59,206 nt of DNA from JBIKLM01 sp044375105. Lineage in GTDB: Bacteria > Planctomycetota > UBA1135 > GCA-002686595. Numbering within the stretch: position 1 is the first letter of the stretch; every line of letters begins with the position of its first letter. A program made the position numbers and the translations under genes. This document shows positions 1 through 8,645 of this stretch, piece after piece. The DNA lies in the NCBI GenBank assembly GCA_044375105.1, contig JBILNK010000005.1, positions 1 through 59,206 on the forward strand. Direction: 5' to 3'. The notes beneath the pieces were generated by a model. The model made no database searches, was not told where the DNA came from, and saw nothing but the letters and a program-made list of their open reading frames with translations.

Positions 1-200
1 GAGGCGCGGCGCGGCGCGGCGAGCCCCATGGCGAGGCGGCTCTGCACCCCCCGGAAGCGGAGCCTCAGGGGGGCATCGGAGCTGCCCCTGGCCGGCTCCA
101 GGCCGGGGATGTCTCAGGCGCCGCCGAGCTGGCCGCCGGCTGGGGCCAACGGACCGCTTCTGCCGCCCGGAACGGGCCCGCACCGCCCCGGCGGGATCGG
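1..200. other. Left-edge flank, no gene seen
   Basis: Sequence downstream of fumC up to the window edge. It opens with a short GC-rich stutter (gcgcggcgcggcgcgg) and has no reading frame with a recognisable protein on either strand. Confidence 0.5.
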
Positions 201-1604
201 TCAGCTCGGCCGCGGGCCGACCATCTCGCGGGGCTGCACAGCGGCATCGAAGGCTTCGCCGGTCATGAAGCCCAGCCCGATCACGGTCTCGCGCAGCGTG
301 GCGTTCTTCTCGAAGGCCGTCTTGGCCACCTTGGCGGCCTTGTCGTAGCCGATGTGGCGGTTCAGGGCGGTCACCAGCATCAGGGACTGTTGCATCAAGC
401 TCTCGACCCGTTGGCGGTTCAGCTCGAGGCCCTCGAGGCAGTTGAGGCGGAAGGACTCCGCCGCATCGGCCAGCAGCGTGATCGATTCCAGCACATTGTG
501 GATGATCACCGGCTTGTAGACGTTGAGTTCGAAGTTGCCCTGGCTGCCAGCGAAACCCACGGCGGCGTCGTTGCCCATGACCTGCACGCAGACCATGGTC
601 AGGGCCTCGCACTGGGTCGGGTTGACCTTGCCGGGCATGATCGAAGAGCCCGGTTCGTTCTCGGGCAGGTGCAGTTCGCCCAGGCCGCAGCGCGGGCCCG
701 ATCCGAGCCAGCGGATGTCGTTGGCGATCTTCATCAGCGCCGCGGCCACCTGCTTGAGGCCCCCGGAGAGCCCGACCAGGGCGTCGTGGCCCGCCAGCGC
801 AGCGAACTTGTTGGGCGCGCTGCGGAAGGGCAGCCCGGTCAGCTCGGCGATCTTCTTGGCCGACAGCTCCGCATACCGCGGGTGGGTGTTGAGGCCGGTG
901 CCGACCGCCGTGCCGCCCAGGGCGAGCTCGTAGACCGGGGAGAGCAGCAGCTCCAACACGCGCACGCCGTCGCGCACGTGCTGGGCGTAACCCGAGAACT
1001 CCTGCCCGACGGTCAGCGGCGTGGCATCCTGCAGGTGGGTCCGGCCGATCTTGACCACATCGGTCCATTCCTCGGCCTTTTGGTCGAAGCCGTCCGCCAG
1101 CGCGCGCAGGGCCGGCAGCAGGCGCGCGTGCACGCGCTCGGCGCTGGCCACGTGCATGGCCGTGGGGAACACGTCGTTCGAGGATTGCGAGCGATTGACG
1201 TGGTCGTTGGGGTGGATCGGTAGCTTGGAGCCGAGCTGGCCCCCCAAGCGCTGGATGGCGCGGTTGCTGATCACCTCGTTGACGTTCATATTGGTCTGGG
1301 TGCCCGACCCGGTCTGCCAGACCACGAGCGGGAAGTGATCGTCGAAGCGTCCTTCGGCGACCTCTTGGGCCGCGGCGAGCAGGGCCTCCTGCTGGGCGCC
1401 ATCGAGCTGCTTGAGCTCGCCCAGCTCGGTGTTGGCCTTGGCCGCGCCCAGCTTGACCAGCGCCAGGGCCCGGATCATCTCGCGGGTGAAGCGCTGGCCG
1501 CCGATCTTGAAGTTGTGCCGCGAGCGCTCGGTCTGGGCGCCCCACAGGCGGTCGTCCTGGACTTCGATCGGGCCGAAGGAATCGGTCTCGGTGCGGGTGC
1601 TCAT
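201..1604 (-). CDS. fumC: Class II fumarate hydratase
   Basis: Reversibly hydrates fumarate to L-malate in the TCA cycle, as a cytosolic homotetramer without an Fe-S cluster (family knowledge). The 467-residue product has the usual class II length. It shows the aspartase/fumarase hallmarks in order: GSGTQTNMN near residue 100, the catalytic-His segment HLQDATPLTVGQE near residue 185, and the signature GSSIMPGKVNP about two thirds along. The ATG at 1604 begins MSTRTETDSFG, the expected fumarase N-terminus. The same frame stays open far upstream, but that extension overlaps mdh in another frame and is not protein-like. It lies 47 bp downstream of mdh, so mdh-fumC is probably one transcript making consecutive TCA enzymes. 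No purine-rich ribosome site is visible; the bases before the ATG are pyrimidine-rich. Confidence 0.97.
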   Translation of the reverse strand: MSTRTETDSFGPIEVQDDRLWGAQTERSRHNFKIGGQRFTREMIRALALVKLGAAKANTELGELKQLDGAQQEALLAAAQEVAEGRFDDHFPLVVWQTGSGTQTNMNVNEVISNRAIQRLGGQLGSKLPIHPNDHVNRSQSSNDVFPTAMHVASAERVHARLLPALRALADGFDQKAEEWTDVVKIGRTHLQDATPLTVGQEFSGYAQHVRDGVRVLELLLSPVYELALGGTAVGTGLNTHPRYAELSAKKIAELTGLPFRSAPNKFAALAGHDALVGLSGGLKQVAAALMKIANDIRWLGSGPRCGLGELHLPENEPGSSIMPGKVNPTQCEALTMVCVQVMGNDAAVGFAGSQGNFELNVYKPVIIHNVLESITLLADAAESFRLNCLEGLELNRQRVESLMQQSLMLVTALNRHIGYDKAAKVAKTAFEKNATLRETVIGLGFMTGEAFDAAVQPREMVGPRPS

Positions 1605-1651
1605 CGGGAAGGAAGAGGAAAGCGGCGATCGGCGAGCTGCGCCGATCGGGA

Positions 1652-2599
1652 TCAGTACAGGCCCAGCTCGCGCAGCTTGTCGAGGTCCTCCGACACGGCT
1701 CCGGCGGTCTTCTGGAGGGCGATGCGCGCCTCGGTGTCGAGGGGCAGCTCGACGATGCGCTCGACACCGCCGGCGCCGAGCACCGCGGGCACGCCCATGA
1801 ACAGACCCTCGATGCCGTACTCGCCGTTCAGCAGGGTGGCGCAGGGCAGCACGCGCTTCTCGTCGCGCAGCACCGAGCGCGCCATGGCGACCGCAGCGCT
1901 GGCGGGAGCGTAGAAGGCGCTGCCGGTCTCGAGCAGCTTGACGATCTCCGCGCCGCCGTTGCGGGTGCGACCGGCGAGGGCCTCCAGGGTCGAGCGCGGC
2001 AGCAGGTGTTTGGCGGGGATCCCCCCCACGGTGCAGAAGTCGAGCACCGGGACCATCGAGTCGCCGTGGGCGCCCAGCACCATGGCGTCCACATCGGCGA
2101 TGCCGACCTTGGCCGCCTCGGCCAGAAACATCGAGAAACGGGCCGAATCCAGCACGCCGGCCATGCCGACCACGCGCTTGCCGGGGAAGCCGAGCGCCTT
2201 GCGCATCAGCTGCACCATCGAATCGAGCGGGTTCGTGACCACGATCACGAAGGCCTCCGGCGAGCCCTGGCGCACGTACTCGGCCACCGAGCGCACCACG
2301 CGGCCGTTGACCTCCAGCAGATCGGAGCGGCTCATGCCCGGGGCCCGGGGGCGGCCGGCGGTCATGATCACCAGATCCGAGCCGGCGGTGCGGGCCGGGT
2401 CCCCGGTGCCGACGACCCGCGTGCCATAGCCCTCGATCGCCGCCGCCTGGGCCAGGTCCAGGGCGATGCCCTGGGCGCGGCCCGCCTTGACGTCGATCAG
2501 CACCACCTCGCGGCAGAGCTCCAGCTGGCACAGGCGCTGGGCGCAGGTCATGCCCACGTAGCCGGCGCCGACGACGGTGACTTTTTGGGCGGTGCTCAC
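1652..2599 (-). CDS. mdh: Malate dehydrogenase (LDH-like type)
   Basis: Oxidises L-malate to oxaloacetate with NAD+. It is a 315-residue Rossmann protein of the LDH-like MDH group. Visible residues: the dinucleotide motif GAGYVG (11-16), Asp36 at the end of the second strand (predicts NAD rather than NADP), Arg85 in GRPRAPGMSR (Arg here separates MDH from the Gln of LDH), Arg91, Asn123, Asp151/Arg154 in DSARF, and the catalytic His178 in GAHGD. The ATG at 2599 gives the standard MSTAQKVTVVGAG start. It is first gene of an mdh-fumC pair, divergent from the Hsp20 gene. No defects seen. Confidence 0.97.
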   Translation of the reverse strand: MSTAQKVTVVGAGYVGMTCAQRLCQLELCREVVLIDVKAGRAQGIALDLAQAAAIEGYGTRVVGTGDPARTAGSDLVIMTAGRPRAPGMSRSDLLEVNGRVVRSVAEYVRQGSPEAFVIVVTNPLDSMVQLMRKALGFPGKRVVGMAGVLDSARFSMFLAEAAKVGIADVDAMVLGAHGDSMVPVLDFCTVGGIPAKHLLPRSTLEALAGRTRNGGAEIVKLLETGSAFYAPASAAVAMARSVLRDEKRVLPCATLLNGEYGIEGLFMGVPAVLGAGGVERIVELPLDTEARIALQKTAGAVSEDLDKLRELGLY

Positions 2600-3013
2600 G
2601 TTGGGGGGCGAAGGTAGCGCCCTGCGGGGGCCCCCTCAATCGCGGTCTGACGTCGAGCGCGGCCCGCGCCCGGCGGGTTCTTGCTCGGTCGGTCGCCGCC
2701 CCGGCGCTCCGGACCGCCGCGCTTCGCCGCCCCGGCGGAGCGAGGGAGCCGCCGGCCTGCGACCGGCCCCCGGGGGACCCTGCCCGCTTTTCCCCCCAGA
2801 CCGGGGGCATCCCCCCGGGTGGCACTGGGCCGGGCCCGGGGGGACCCCCGGCCAAGATGCGCCATATTGGCAGCTTTACGCCATCCTGGCATTTCAAGTC
2901 CGTATCGAACCGAACCGGGAGCCCAACGGGCCGCCCTTTTGGCATGGCACGGCGCTTGCTCCCTCCCGAGCACCCCGGCCGGGCCAGGAAACCCGGCCGC
3001 CGGCCCAACCACC
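2600..3013. other. Divergent intergenic region mdh / hsp20
   Basis: About 410 bp that must hold the promoters of mdh (leftward) and the heat-shock gene (rightward). The part from about 2850 to 2910 is less GC-rich than its surroundings and includes TTGGCA at 2867-2872, a possible -35 element, but no convincing -10 follows at the right spacing. I see no CIRCE-like inverted repeat. Confidence 0.4.
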
Positions 3014-3526
3014 ATGCAAACCAAACCCCAATCCGTCGCTCCCCGCACCTACCCCAAAACCGCGCCGACCCTGGCCAGCCTGGGTTTCGGTCCCTTCGGC
3101 GAGTTCGGGCGGCTGTTCGACCGCCTGTTCGAAGACCTGGGCCCGCGCCTCGAGCAGAGCCCGCTGGCCGGCTGGTACGCCCGCCCCGCCGGCGAGTTCA
3201 GCCCGCGCTTCGAGCTGGAAAAGACCGAGAGCGGCCTCCGGCTGCACGCGGAGCTGCCGGGCGTCGCGATCGAGGACCTCGATCTGACGGTCGACGGCGA
3301 TCTGCTGACCCTGCGCGGTCACAAGCAGGTCGTCGAACGCTCCGAGCAGGACCGCGTGGTGCATAGCGAGCGCCACTACGGCAGCTTCGAGCGCCGCGTC
3401 GGCCTGCCCATCGAGGTCGATGCGGAGCGCGTGACGGCGACCTTCGACAAGGGCGTCCTGACCGTCGAGCTGCCCAGCAAGCAGCCGCTCGAGACCAAGC
3501 GCTCGATCCGCATCGAAGCCAAGTGA
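3014..3526 (+). CDS. Small heat-shock protein, Hsp20/alpha-crystallin family
   Basis: ATP-independent holdase that binds unfolding proteins (family knowledge). The 170-residue product has a variable N-terminal arm (FGEFGRLFDRLFEDLG) and then an alpha-crystallin domain from about residue 60 to the end. Typical features are ELPGVAIEDLDLTVDGD, the loop with RHYGSFERR, and the conserved ATFDKGVLTVELPS near the C-terminus. The frame is open upstream to 2681, but the extension is low-complexity Arg/Pro/Gly sequence, so I chose the ATG at 3014 (MQTKPQSVAP). It stands alone, divergent from mdh and convergent with the HEAT gene that ends at 3558. Confidence 0.93.
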   Translation: MQTKPQSVAPRTYPKTAPTLASLGFGPFGEFGRLFDRLFEDLGPRLEQSPLAGWYARPAGEFSPRFELEKTESGLRLHAELPGVAIEDLDLTVDGDLLTLRGHKQVVERSEQDRVVHSERHYGSFERRVGLPIEVDAERVTATFDKGVLTVELPSKQPLETKRSIRIEAK

Positions 3527-3557
3527 CCCGCGCGCGCGCCGGCCGGGCGGCCGCCGA

Positions 3558-4670
3558 TCAACCGGCGCCGCTCGAGCCGGAGCGCTCCCACCAATCGCGC
3601 CAGGCCTGGGCGCGCTTCTTGCGCTCCTCGACCTTCTCGATCGGGTCGAACTTGAAGTTGCGGCCGGTCAAGAGCCGCAGCGATTCGACCGCCGCTTCGG
3701 CCACGCTGGGCTCGGGATCCACCAGCGCTTCGATCAGCGCTGGCACGGCGACCAGGTTGCCCAGTTGACCCAGGGCGCGCGCCGCGGCCATGCGCACGAA
3801 GAAGTCGCTGTCGCCGAGGCAGGGCACCAGGTACGGGGCGGCGGCGGGATCCCCGCGCCGGCCGAGGGCGTCGACCGCCGCCCAGCGCGCGCCGTAGTCC
3901 GGGCTGCCGAGGCCCTCGAGTTCGGCCGCGAAGGGCAGGGGCTGATCGGCCGCGGAAGGATCCGCGGGCGCAGCCGGGCCGGCGAGCGAGCGCGCAGAGC
4001 CAAGGCCCCCACCGCTGGCCAGACGCTCGGAGAGGTTCAGCACCGCCTCCGTGAGGGTCTGGAGGTCCCGCTGGGACCCCAGCAGCCCGCGCTCCAGGTT
4101 GCTGAGGCGCCCGTCGGCGGCCTGCACCTCGGCCAGCTTCTTGCCCAGCCCATCGAGGTCGGCCCCGAGCGCCTCGATGCGCGCCGCGAGGCCCTCCAGA
4201 TCGGCGCGCCAGCGCAGGTCGATCGAGCGCAGCTCCTCGCCCTGCACGCTGCGCGCCAGGTTGTGCTCGAGCAGCGCGCCCTGCACCCCCGCCTCCCCCT
4301 GCACCAGCCGCTCGGCGTAACCGACCAGCGTGCGCTGCTGCTGGTCGAGGGCCGCCGCGAGCAGGCGATCGGAGCGCTCGGTGCGATCCACCGCCAAGTA
4401 ACCGAGCCCGCCGGCCACCAAGATCGCGAAGCCGGCGGCCCATTCCGGACCCGAGCCGCCGCTCTCGCGGCGCAGTTCGCCGCGCCGCAATCCGGCCTCC
4501 GCGGCGGCGCGGGGCTCGGGCGGCGCGCCCGCGGCCACGGGCTGAGCCTGGGCCATGGCGGCCTCGCAGGCCGCGCAGATCACCCGCTCCCCCACCTGGC
4601 GGGCCCGCCCGGTGCGCAGGTCGGCCAAGGGGACGGATTCGTTGCACAGGTCGCAAAAGCGGATTTCCAC
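3558..4670 (-). CDS. Zinc-ribbon, membrane-anchored HEAT-repeat protein
   Basis: Function unknown. The product is about 370 residues. An N-terminal pair of Cys motifs (CDLC near residue 5 and CAAC near residue 31) looks like a small zinc-binding ribbon. A single membrane span (WAAGFAILVAGGLGYLAV) follows near residue 95, then a long Leu/Arg/Glu-rich segment with coiled-coil character. Two to three HEAT-type repeats lie at the C-terminus (SPDYGARWAAVDALGRRGD, DSDFFVRMAAARALGQLG, DPEPSVAEAAVESL). The tail AQAWRDWWERSG recurs in similar form (RERWERWWLKYSG) in the HEAT lipoprotein at 5403-6023. Start chosen as GTG 4670 (MEIRFCDLC); another in-frame GTG at 4679 is equally possible. It is divergent from the TPR gene at 4764. 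Confidence 0.75.
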   Translation of the reverse strand: MEIRFCDLCNESVPLADLRTGRARQVGERVICAACEAAMAQAQPVAAGAPPEPRAAAEAGLRRGELRRESGGSGPEWAAGFAILVAGGLGYLAVDRTERSDRLLAAALDQQQRTLVGYAERLVQGEAGVQGALLEHNLARSVQGEELRSIDLRWRADLEGLAARIEALGADLDGLGKKLAEVQAADGRLSNLERGLLGSQRDLQTLTEAVLNLSERLASGGGLGSARSLAGPAAPADPSAADQPLPFAAELEGLGSPDYGARWAAVDALGRRGDPAAAPYLVPCLGDSDFFVRMAAARALGQLGNLVAVPALIEALVDPEPSVAEAAVESLRLLTGRNFKFDPIEKVEERKKRAQAWRDWWERSGSSGAG

Positions 4671-4763
4671 GGCGGGCACTCGAAGTTCGAGGGTGGGGAG
4701 CGGGGGCCGGCGGCCTGCGCCTAACCTAGTGCCCACCGGCAACCCCGTTGCAGCCGGCCCCCC

Positions 4764-5171
4764 ATGGCGCACCGATCGCTGGAACTGACCCCGGACCTCC
4801 GGGCCCGCCTGGGCCGCCTGGGGGACGAGTTCCTGGCCGATTTCCTGGCGCTCGCCCTGGGACGCGATCCCGGGCGCCTCGAAGCCCTGGCGGAGCTGGC
4901 CCAGGTCCTGACCCGGCTCGGGCGCCTGCGGGAAGGCCTGCGGGCCGACCTGGCCCTGGCGCGGGCCTGCCCCCAGGATCCGACGGTGTTCTACAACCTG
5001 GCCTGCTCCCTGAGCCTGCTGGGTCGCCCGCGGGCCGCGCTGGCGGCCCTGGAGCACGCGATCGACAACGGCTACGAGGATCTCGAGCACCTGCTCGAAG
5101 ATCCGGATCTGGATGCCCTGAAGGGCCTGGCGGCCTTCGAAGCCCTGGTCGAGCGCTTGCGCCGGGCCTGA
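4764..5171 (+). CDS. Small TPR-repeat protein
   Basis: A 135-residue soluble helical protein without signal peptide. The central part (DPTVFYNLACSLSLLGRPRAALAALEHAIDNGY, residues about 73-105) is a clear tetratricopeptide repeat with the W/Y-N-L and A...AL spacing, and a weaker repeat precedes it. The C-terminus (LLEDPDLDALKGLAAFEALVERL) matches the capping segment seen after TPRs in many planctomycete and proteobacterial proteins. It is probably a protein-protein interaction adapter; the partner is unknown. Start is ATG 4764. It is divergent from the HEAT gene at 3558-4670 and is followed by hairpin/T-rich elements before a convergent HEAT lipoprotein. Confidence 0.85.
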   Translation: MAHRSLELTPDLRARLGRLGDEFLADFLALALGRDPGRLEALAELAQVLTRLGRLREGLRADLALARACPQDPTVFYNLACSLSLLGRPRAALAALEHAIDNGYEDLEHLLEDPDLDALKGLAAFEALVERLRRA

Positions 5172-5247
5172 TCGCCGGCGGATGGCGCAGCCGGGCTGGC
5201 GGCCCCAGAGGCATGAGAGGCGCCGTTCCTGCGGCGCGGGCGCAGCG

Positions 5248-5276
5248 CGAGTCGGTTGCTTCTCGGGCTGTCAGCG
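5248..5276 (+). repeat. 29-bp imperfect direct repeat, copy A
   Basis: Matches copy B at 5380-5408 at 25 of 29 positions, starting cgagtcg and ending ggctgtcagcg. It lies 132 bp upstream of copy B in the gap between the convergent TPR and HEAT-lipoprotein genes. It is preceded by a short GC stem (gcgccg...cggcgc, about 5220-5237), as copy B is. Confidence 0.7.
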
Positions 5277-5366
5277 GCTGGGAAACAATCGGCGCGCAGC
5301 GTCGATCCCAGCCTCTGCGGCCGCCGGATAGCGGCCCGGAGGCATCCTGCCGGGCTGGTCTAACTG

Positions 5367-5395
5367 CTCGGGCGGAGCCCGAGTCGATTCTTTCT
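5367..5395 (+). terminator. Hairpin with T-rich tail (candidate terminator)
   Basis: CTCGGGC (5367-5373), loop GGA, GCCCGAG (5377-5383): a perfect 7-bp stem followed by tcgattcttt. It would end transcripts from the TPR gene on the plus strand. The tail belongs to direct-repeat copy B. Confidence 0.5.
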
Positions 5396-5408
5396 CAGGC
5401 TGTCAGCG
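5380..5408 (+). repeat. 29-bp imperfect direct repeat, copy B
   Basis: Second copy of the repeat at 5248-5276. It covers the stop codon (tca at 5403-5405, minus strand) of the HEAT lipoprotein gene, so the last bases of that gene lie inside the repeat. Confidence 0.7.
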
Positions 5409-6023
5409 CAGCGGATCGCCCGAGTACTTGAGCCACCAGCGCTCCCAGCGCTCGCGGGCGATCTCCCGTGAGGAAGCGCTGCCGCGAGCCTCGAAGTCGA
5501 GGGTCTGGCCGGTGGCCTCCGAGAGCGCATCGATGCACAGGGCGCGCGTGTACAGGCGCTCGTCCGCCAGGCCGCGGATCAGCGTGGGGATCTCCTGCCA
5601 GCAGCCCAGCCGCACCAGGGTGCGCGCGCGCTCGAGCTCCAAGTCCGTGCCCTTCTGGGCATCGGTCCAAGGCACCTCGAGCAGCGGCGTCACCAGGCGC
5701 TTGTCGCCGGTGACGCCCAAGGCCGCGTAGGCCGCGGCGGCCACGTCCTGGCGGGGATCCTCGAGCAGCTCGAACAGCTTGGAGTAGGCCGGCTCGCCGA
5801 TCGAAGCGAACCAGCGGATCAGCTCGACCCGTTCGAGGCCGCGGGTCCAGGGCAAGCGCGCCGCTTCGTCATCGAGCTGCTGGCGCAACAGCGGCGAGGG
5901 CTTGAGCCAGCTCGCCGGCCCCCCGGCGACCACGGGCGCCGACTTGCTGGAAGCACAGGCGCACGAGAGCACCACGCAGAGTGCGGCGAAGAAGCGGGCG
6001 AGGGTCCGGATGGCGATCGGCAT
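5403..6023 (-). CDS. HEAT-repeat lipoprotein
   Basis: A 206-residue exported protein of unknown function. The N-terminus MPIAIRTLARFFAALCVVLSCACASS is a signal peptide with a Cys-rich lipobox-like end (VLSC or SCAC), so lipid anchoring is likely. The mature part carries HEAT-like helices (GEPAYSKLFELLEDPRQDVAAAAYAALG, then LIRGLADERLYTRALCIDALSEATG). It ends in a Trp-rich tail (RERWERWWLKYSGD) like the one closing the zinc-ribbon HEAT protein at 3558-4670. It starts 33 bp after the VWA gene and probably belongs to the mnmA-VWA-HEAT transcript. Start is ATG 6023. Confidence 0.8.
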   Translation of the reverse strand: MPIAIRTLARFFAALCVVLSCACASSKSAPVVAGGPASWLKPSPLLRQQLDDEAARLPWTRGLERVELIRWFASIGEPAYSKLFELLEDPRQDVAAAAYAALGVTGDKRLVTPLLEVPWTDAQKGTDLELERARTLVRLGCWQEIPTLIRGLADERLYTRALCIDALSEATGQTLDFEARGSASSREIARERWERWWLKYSGDPLR

Positions 6024-6056
6024 GGCTGCCTGGGTTGGAGATCCCGACGGGGTCCA

Positions 6057-8645
6057 TCAGGATCGAACCGGGGTCTCGGATCGCTTGACCAGCGGGGGGC
6101 CGAGCCGGCCCAGGGGCAGGAACAGAGCGATCCCCAGGCACAGGGCGCCGGCGGTGAGCAGGCCGAAGGCCCACTCGGGCGAATCCTTGCGGGCGCTGAC
6201 CAGCAGGAGCGGCGGGGCGCCCGCCGCGGGCGGCAGCGGACCCCCGGGCGCCTCGAGCTGCGCCCAGAGCCGCTCGCTGGGCGCGCGGGCCGGCAGCCAG
6301 GGCAAGCTCGGCCTGTCGGGGGCCGATCCGGGATCGAGCACCAGCTCGAGGGCCGTGTCCCGTTCCGCGCGCAGGAAGCGCTCGGGCAGCGGGGCGCTCC
6401 AGCGGCCGGGCCCCTCGCCCCACAGCGTCAAGGGCTCGGCCGGCAGCCGCCCGCCGGGGCGTGGCTCGAGGCGGCCCTGCAGCACCGGGGGCCGCTCGCC
6501 GCCCTCCAGTTCGAGCACCAGCCGCGAGCCCGCCAGGGACAGGCGCGCCGGACGGCGCGGGGGCCGTTCCGCGAGGAAGGCGAGCAGGGCGGAGAGCTCC
6601 CCACGCCCGAGCCACAGGGGCGCGCATTCGGCTCCGGGCGCGAAGGCCAAGGCGACGGCGCGGCCCAGGCCGACGCGCTGCACGGCGCCCAGGGGGGCTC
6701 CCGCCGAGGCCAGCCAGAAGACCTCGGCCCCCGGCGCGGACCGAGCGCGCAGGGCCATCTCGAGGGGCGGTCGCCCGCGACCGGCGCCGACCGCCGCCGC
6801 GCCGAGGATCTCTGTGGGCAAGGCCTCGACGTCGATCGGACCGGGCAGATAGCGCTCCTCGGCCCCCAGCCGCAGCAGCAGGGCCTCGAGACGCGCCGGG
6901 GTCGGGCTCAACAGCAGGGACTCCCCACCTCCCGCCAGGGGCTCGAGGAGCTCGAGCTCCGGCCGCTCGCCGAGGGCCACGACCCGCAGCTCGGCGCGGG
7001 CCCGGGAGAGCCGCGCGCGGGCCTCCGCGGCCCGGGCGACCGGGTCGTCGGGCGGTGTGTTGTCGCGCCCGTCGGTGAGCAGGATCACCAGCTCGTCCGT
7101 GCGCACGCCGCCGGCCACGGCGCGCTCGCGCTCCTCCACGTACTGCTCGATGGAATAGAACAGCGCCGTGCCGCCCCGCGGCTGGCTGAGCGAGAGCAGC
7201 GCCTGGGCCGCGGCCTGGCGATTGCCGCTGGGCAAGCGCACCGGCCGGGCCAGGGCCTCCGTGAACCAGCGCAAGACCAGGCCGTCCTCGGGCGGCAGGA
7301 TTTCCGCCAGGCGCAGGGCGGCCTGCTGCACGGCGGCGGCGGGCGCACCGGCCATCGACCCCGAGGCATCGAACAGGATCACCAGGTCGCGGGGCGGCTT
7401 GGGAGCCGGGGCCGCCAAGAGCGGCAGAAAGGCCAGCTGGCGGGCTTGCGCCGCGGAAACGAGCTGGCTGGCGCCGCCCAGGGTCAGGAGTCCGCCGCCG
7501 CGTTCCAGGAAGCCCTCGACCTCCGCCGGCAGCTCGCTCAAGGGGCGGTCCCACCAGACCAGGGCATCGAGATCCGCCAGGCGGCGCTCGGCCTCCCTGG
7601 GGCTCATGGGCCACCAGCGCAGGTGACTCGGAGTCGGCCCGGGATCGATGGGCTGCGCAGCGGGAGAAACCAGGCCCACCAAACGCTGCCCTCGGGGCCG
7701 CACGAACAGGGAGGCGCCGCGGCCCAGGACCGCGGTCCGCTCGCCGGGGGCCAGGAGCCTCGCCTGCAGCACGAACGGCGCGGGCATCGAAATCGGCAAT
7801 CGCAGGCGCTCGCGCTGGGTTCCGGGGGAGCGGGGCAGCGGCACCGGCGGGAGCGCTTCGCGCTCGCCGGCGGGCCCCAGCAGCTCCACCTCGAGCAGCA
7901 GCTGCGCGGGCTCGAGCTCCCCCAGGCTGTAGCCGAGCTCGATTTCGAGCGCTTCCCCGTCGGACAGCTCCAGGGGTCCAGCGAGCCCATCGAGGCGCGC
8001 CAAGGCCACCTCTGCCGCGGGGTAGCGATGCTCCTGCACCCGGCAGCCCGCCGCGGCCCAGCGCCCGAGCAGCGTGCGGCCAGCCTGTCCGGGCGGCTCG
8101 GCCAAACCGTCGCTCCACAGGTCCAGGCGCGCCGGGAAGGCCTCGACCCGCGCCGCCTCCAGGCTGCGAGCGACGCTGGCGAGGGCCGAGCCGAGCTCGC
8201 TCTCGTCCCGGGGCAGGTCCGCTGGCTCGAGCAGCAACGGCTCGCCGGTCTCGAGACCCAGCAGGGCGCGAGCCAGCTGCGGCGCTGCCCCCGCGGGGAA
8301 CAGCCGCCGGGCCGTCCCGGCGAAAACCCACAGCTCGACCTCGGCGCCGCGCTCCGCCGCGCCCTGACAGGCCTGCAGCAGTTCGCCGCGTAGCCAGCCG
8401 AGCAGACCGGGGCGGGCCTCGGTCGCGCTGGCCGAAAGGTCCACCAGCAGCAGCTCGAGGGACCGCGCCGAGCGCAGCGTGCCCAGCCAGGGCAACAGCA
8501 ATCCGAGGGTCCCGAGACCCAGCGCGAGGTTGGCCAGGGCGAGAAAGGGGCGCGGAGCGGCCCAGCGCGCGCCGGGGGCACCGGCCGCCGGGGCCCGCAG
8601 CGGGGACACGTCCCCCGGAGACCGCTGGCGATCGCGCGCGCTCAC
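6057..8645 (-). CDS. Large membrane VWA-domain protein
   Basis: About 862 residues. Order: a membrane span near residues 25-45 (LALANLALGLGTLGLLLPWL); an N-terminal VWA-like strand (LELLLVDLSASA, a D-x-S-x-S pattern); a middle segment LVWWDRPLSELPAEVEGFLERGGGLL, typical of the glutamine-amidotransferase-like fold seen in bacterial VWA membrane proteins; a full VWA domain with MIDAS residues DASGS, GGTALF and LLTDGRDN; a beta-rich region; and a C-terminal span (AFGLLTAGALCLGIALFLPLG). It resembles the cluster proteins at 37624 and 39927, so a role in an envelope complex is likely; the ligand is unknown. Start chosen as GTG 8645, whose GTGA overlaps the mnmA stop, implying translational coupling. 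Confidence 0.85.
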   Translation of the reverse strand: MSARDRQRSPGDVSPLRAPAAGAPGARWAAPRPFLALANLALGLGTLGLLLPWLGTLRSARSLELLLVDLSASATEARPGLLGWLRGELLQACQGAAERGAEVELWVFAGTARRLFPAGAAPQLARALLGLETGEPLLLEPADLPRDESELGSALASVARSLEAARVEAFPARLDLWSDGLAEPPGQAGRTLLGRWAAAGCRVQEHRYPAAEVALARLDGLAGPLELSDGEALEIELGYSLGELEPAQLLLEVELLGPAGEREALPPVPLPRSPGTQRERLRLPISMPAPFVLQARLLAPGERTAVLGRGASLFVRPRGQRLVGLVSPAAQPIDPGPTPSHLRWWPMSPREAERRLADLDALVWWDRPLSELPAEVEGFLERGGGLLTLGGASQLVSAAQARQLAFLPLLAAPAPKPPRDLVILFDASGSMAGAPAAAVQQAALRLAEILPPEDGLVLRWFTEALARPVRLPSGNRQAAAQALLSLSQPRGGTALFYSIEQYVEERERAVAGGVRTDELVILLTDGRDNTPPDDPVARAAEARARLSRARAELRVVALGERPELELLEPLAGGGESLLLSPTPARLEALLLRLGAEERYLPGPIDVEALPTEILGAAAVGAGRGRPPLEMALRARSAPGAEVFWLASAGAPLGAVQRVGLGRAVALAFAPGAECAPLWLGRGELSALLAFLAERPPRRPARLSLAGSRLVLELEGGERPPVLQGRLEPRPGGRLPAEPLTLWGEGPGRWSAPLPERFLRAERDTALELVLDPGSAPDRPSLPWLPARAPSERLWAQLEAPGGPLPPAAGAPPLLLVSARKDSPEWAFGLLTAGALCLGIALFLPLGRLGPPLVKRSETPVRS

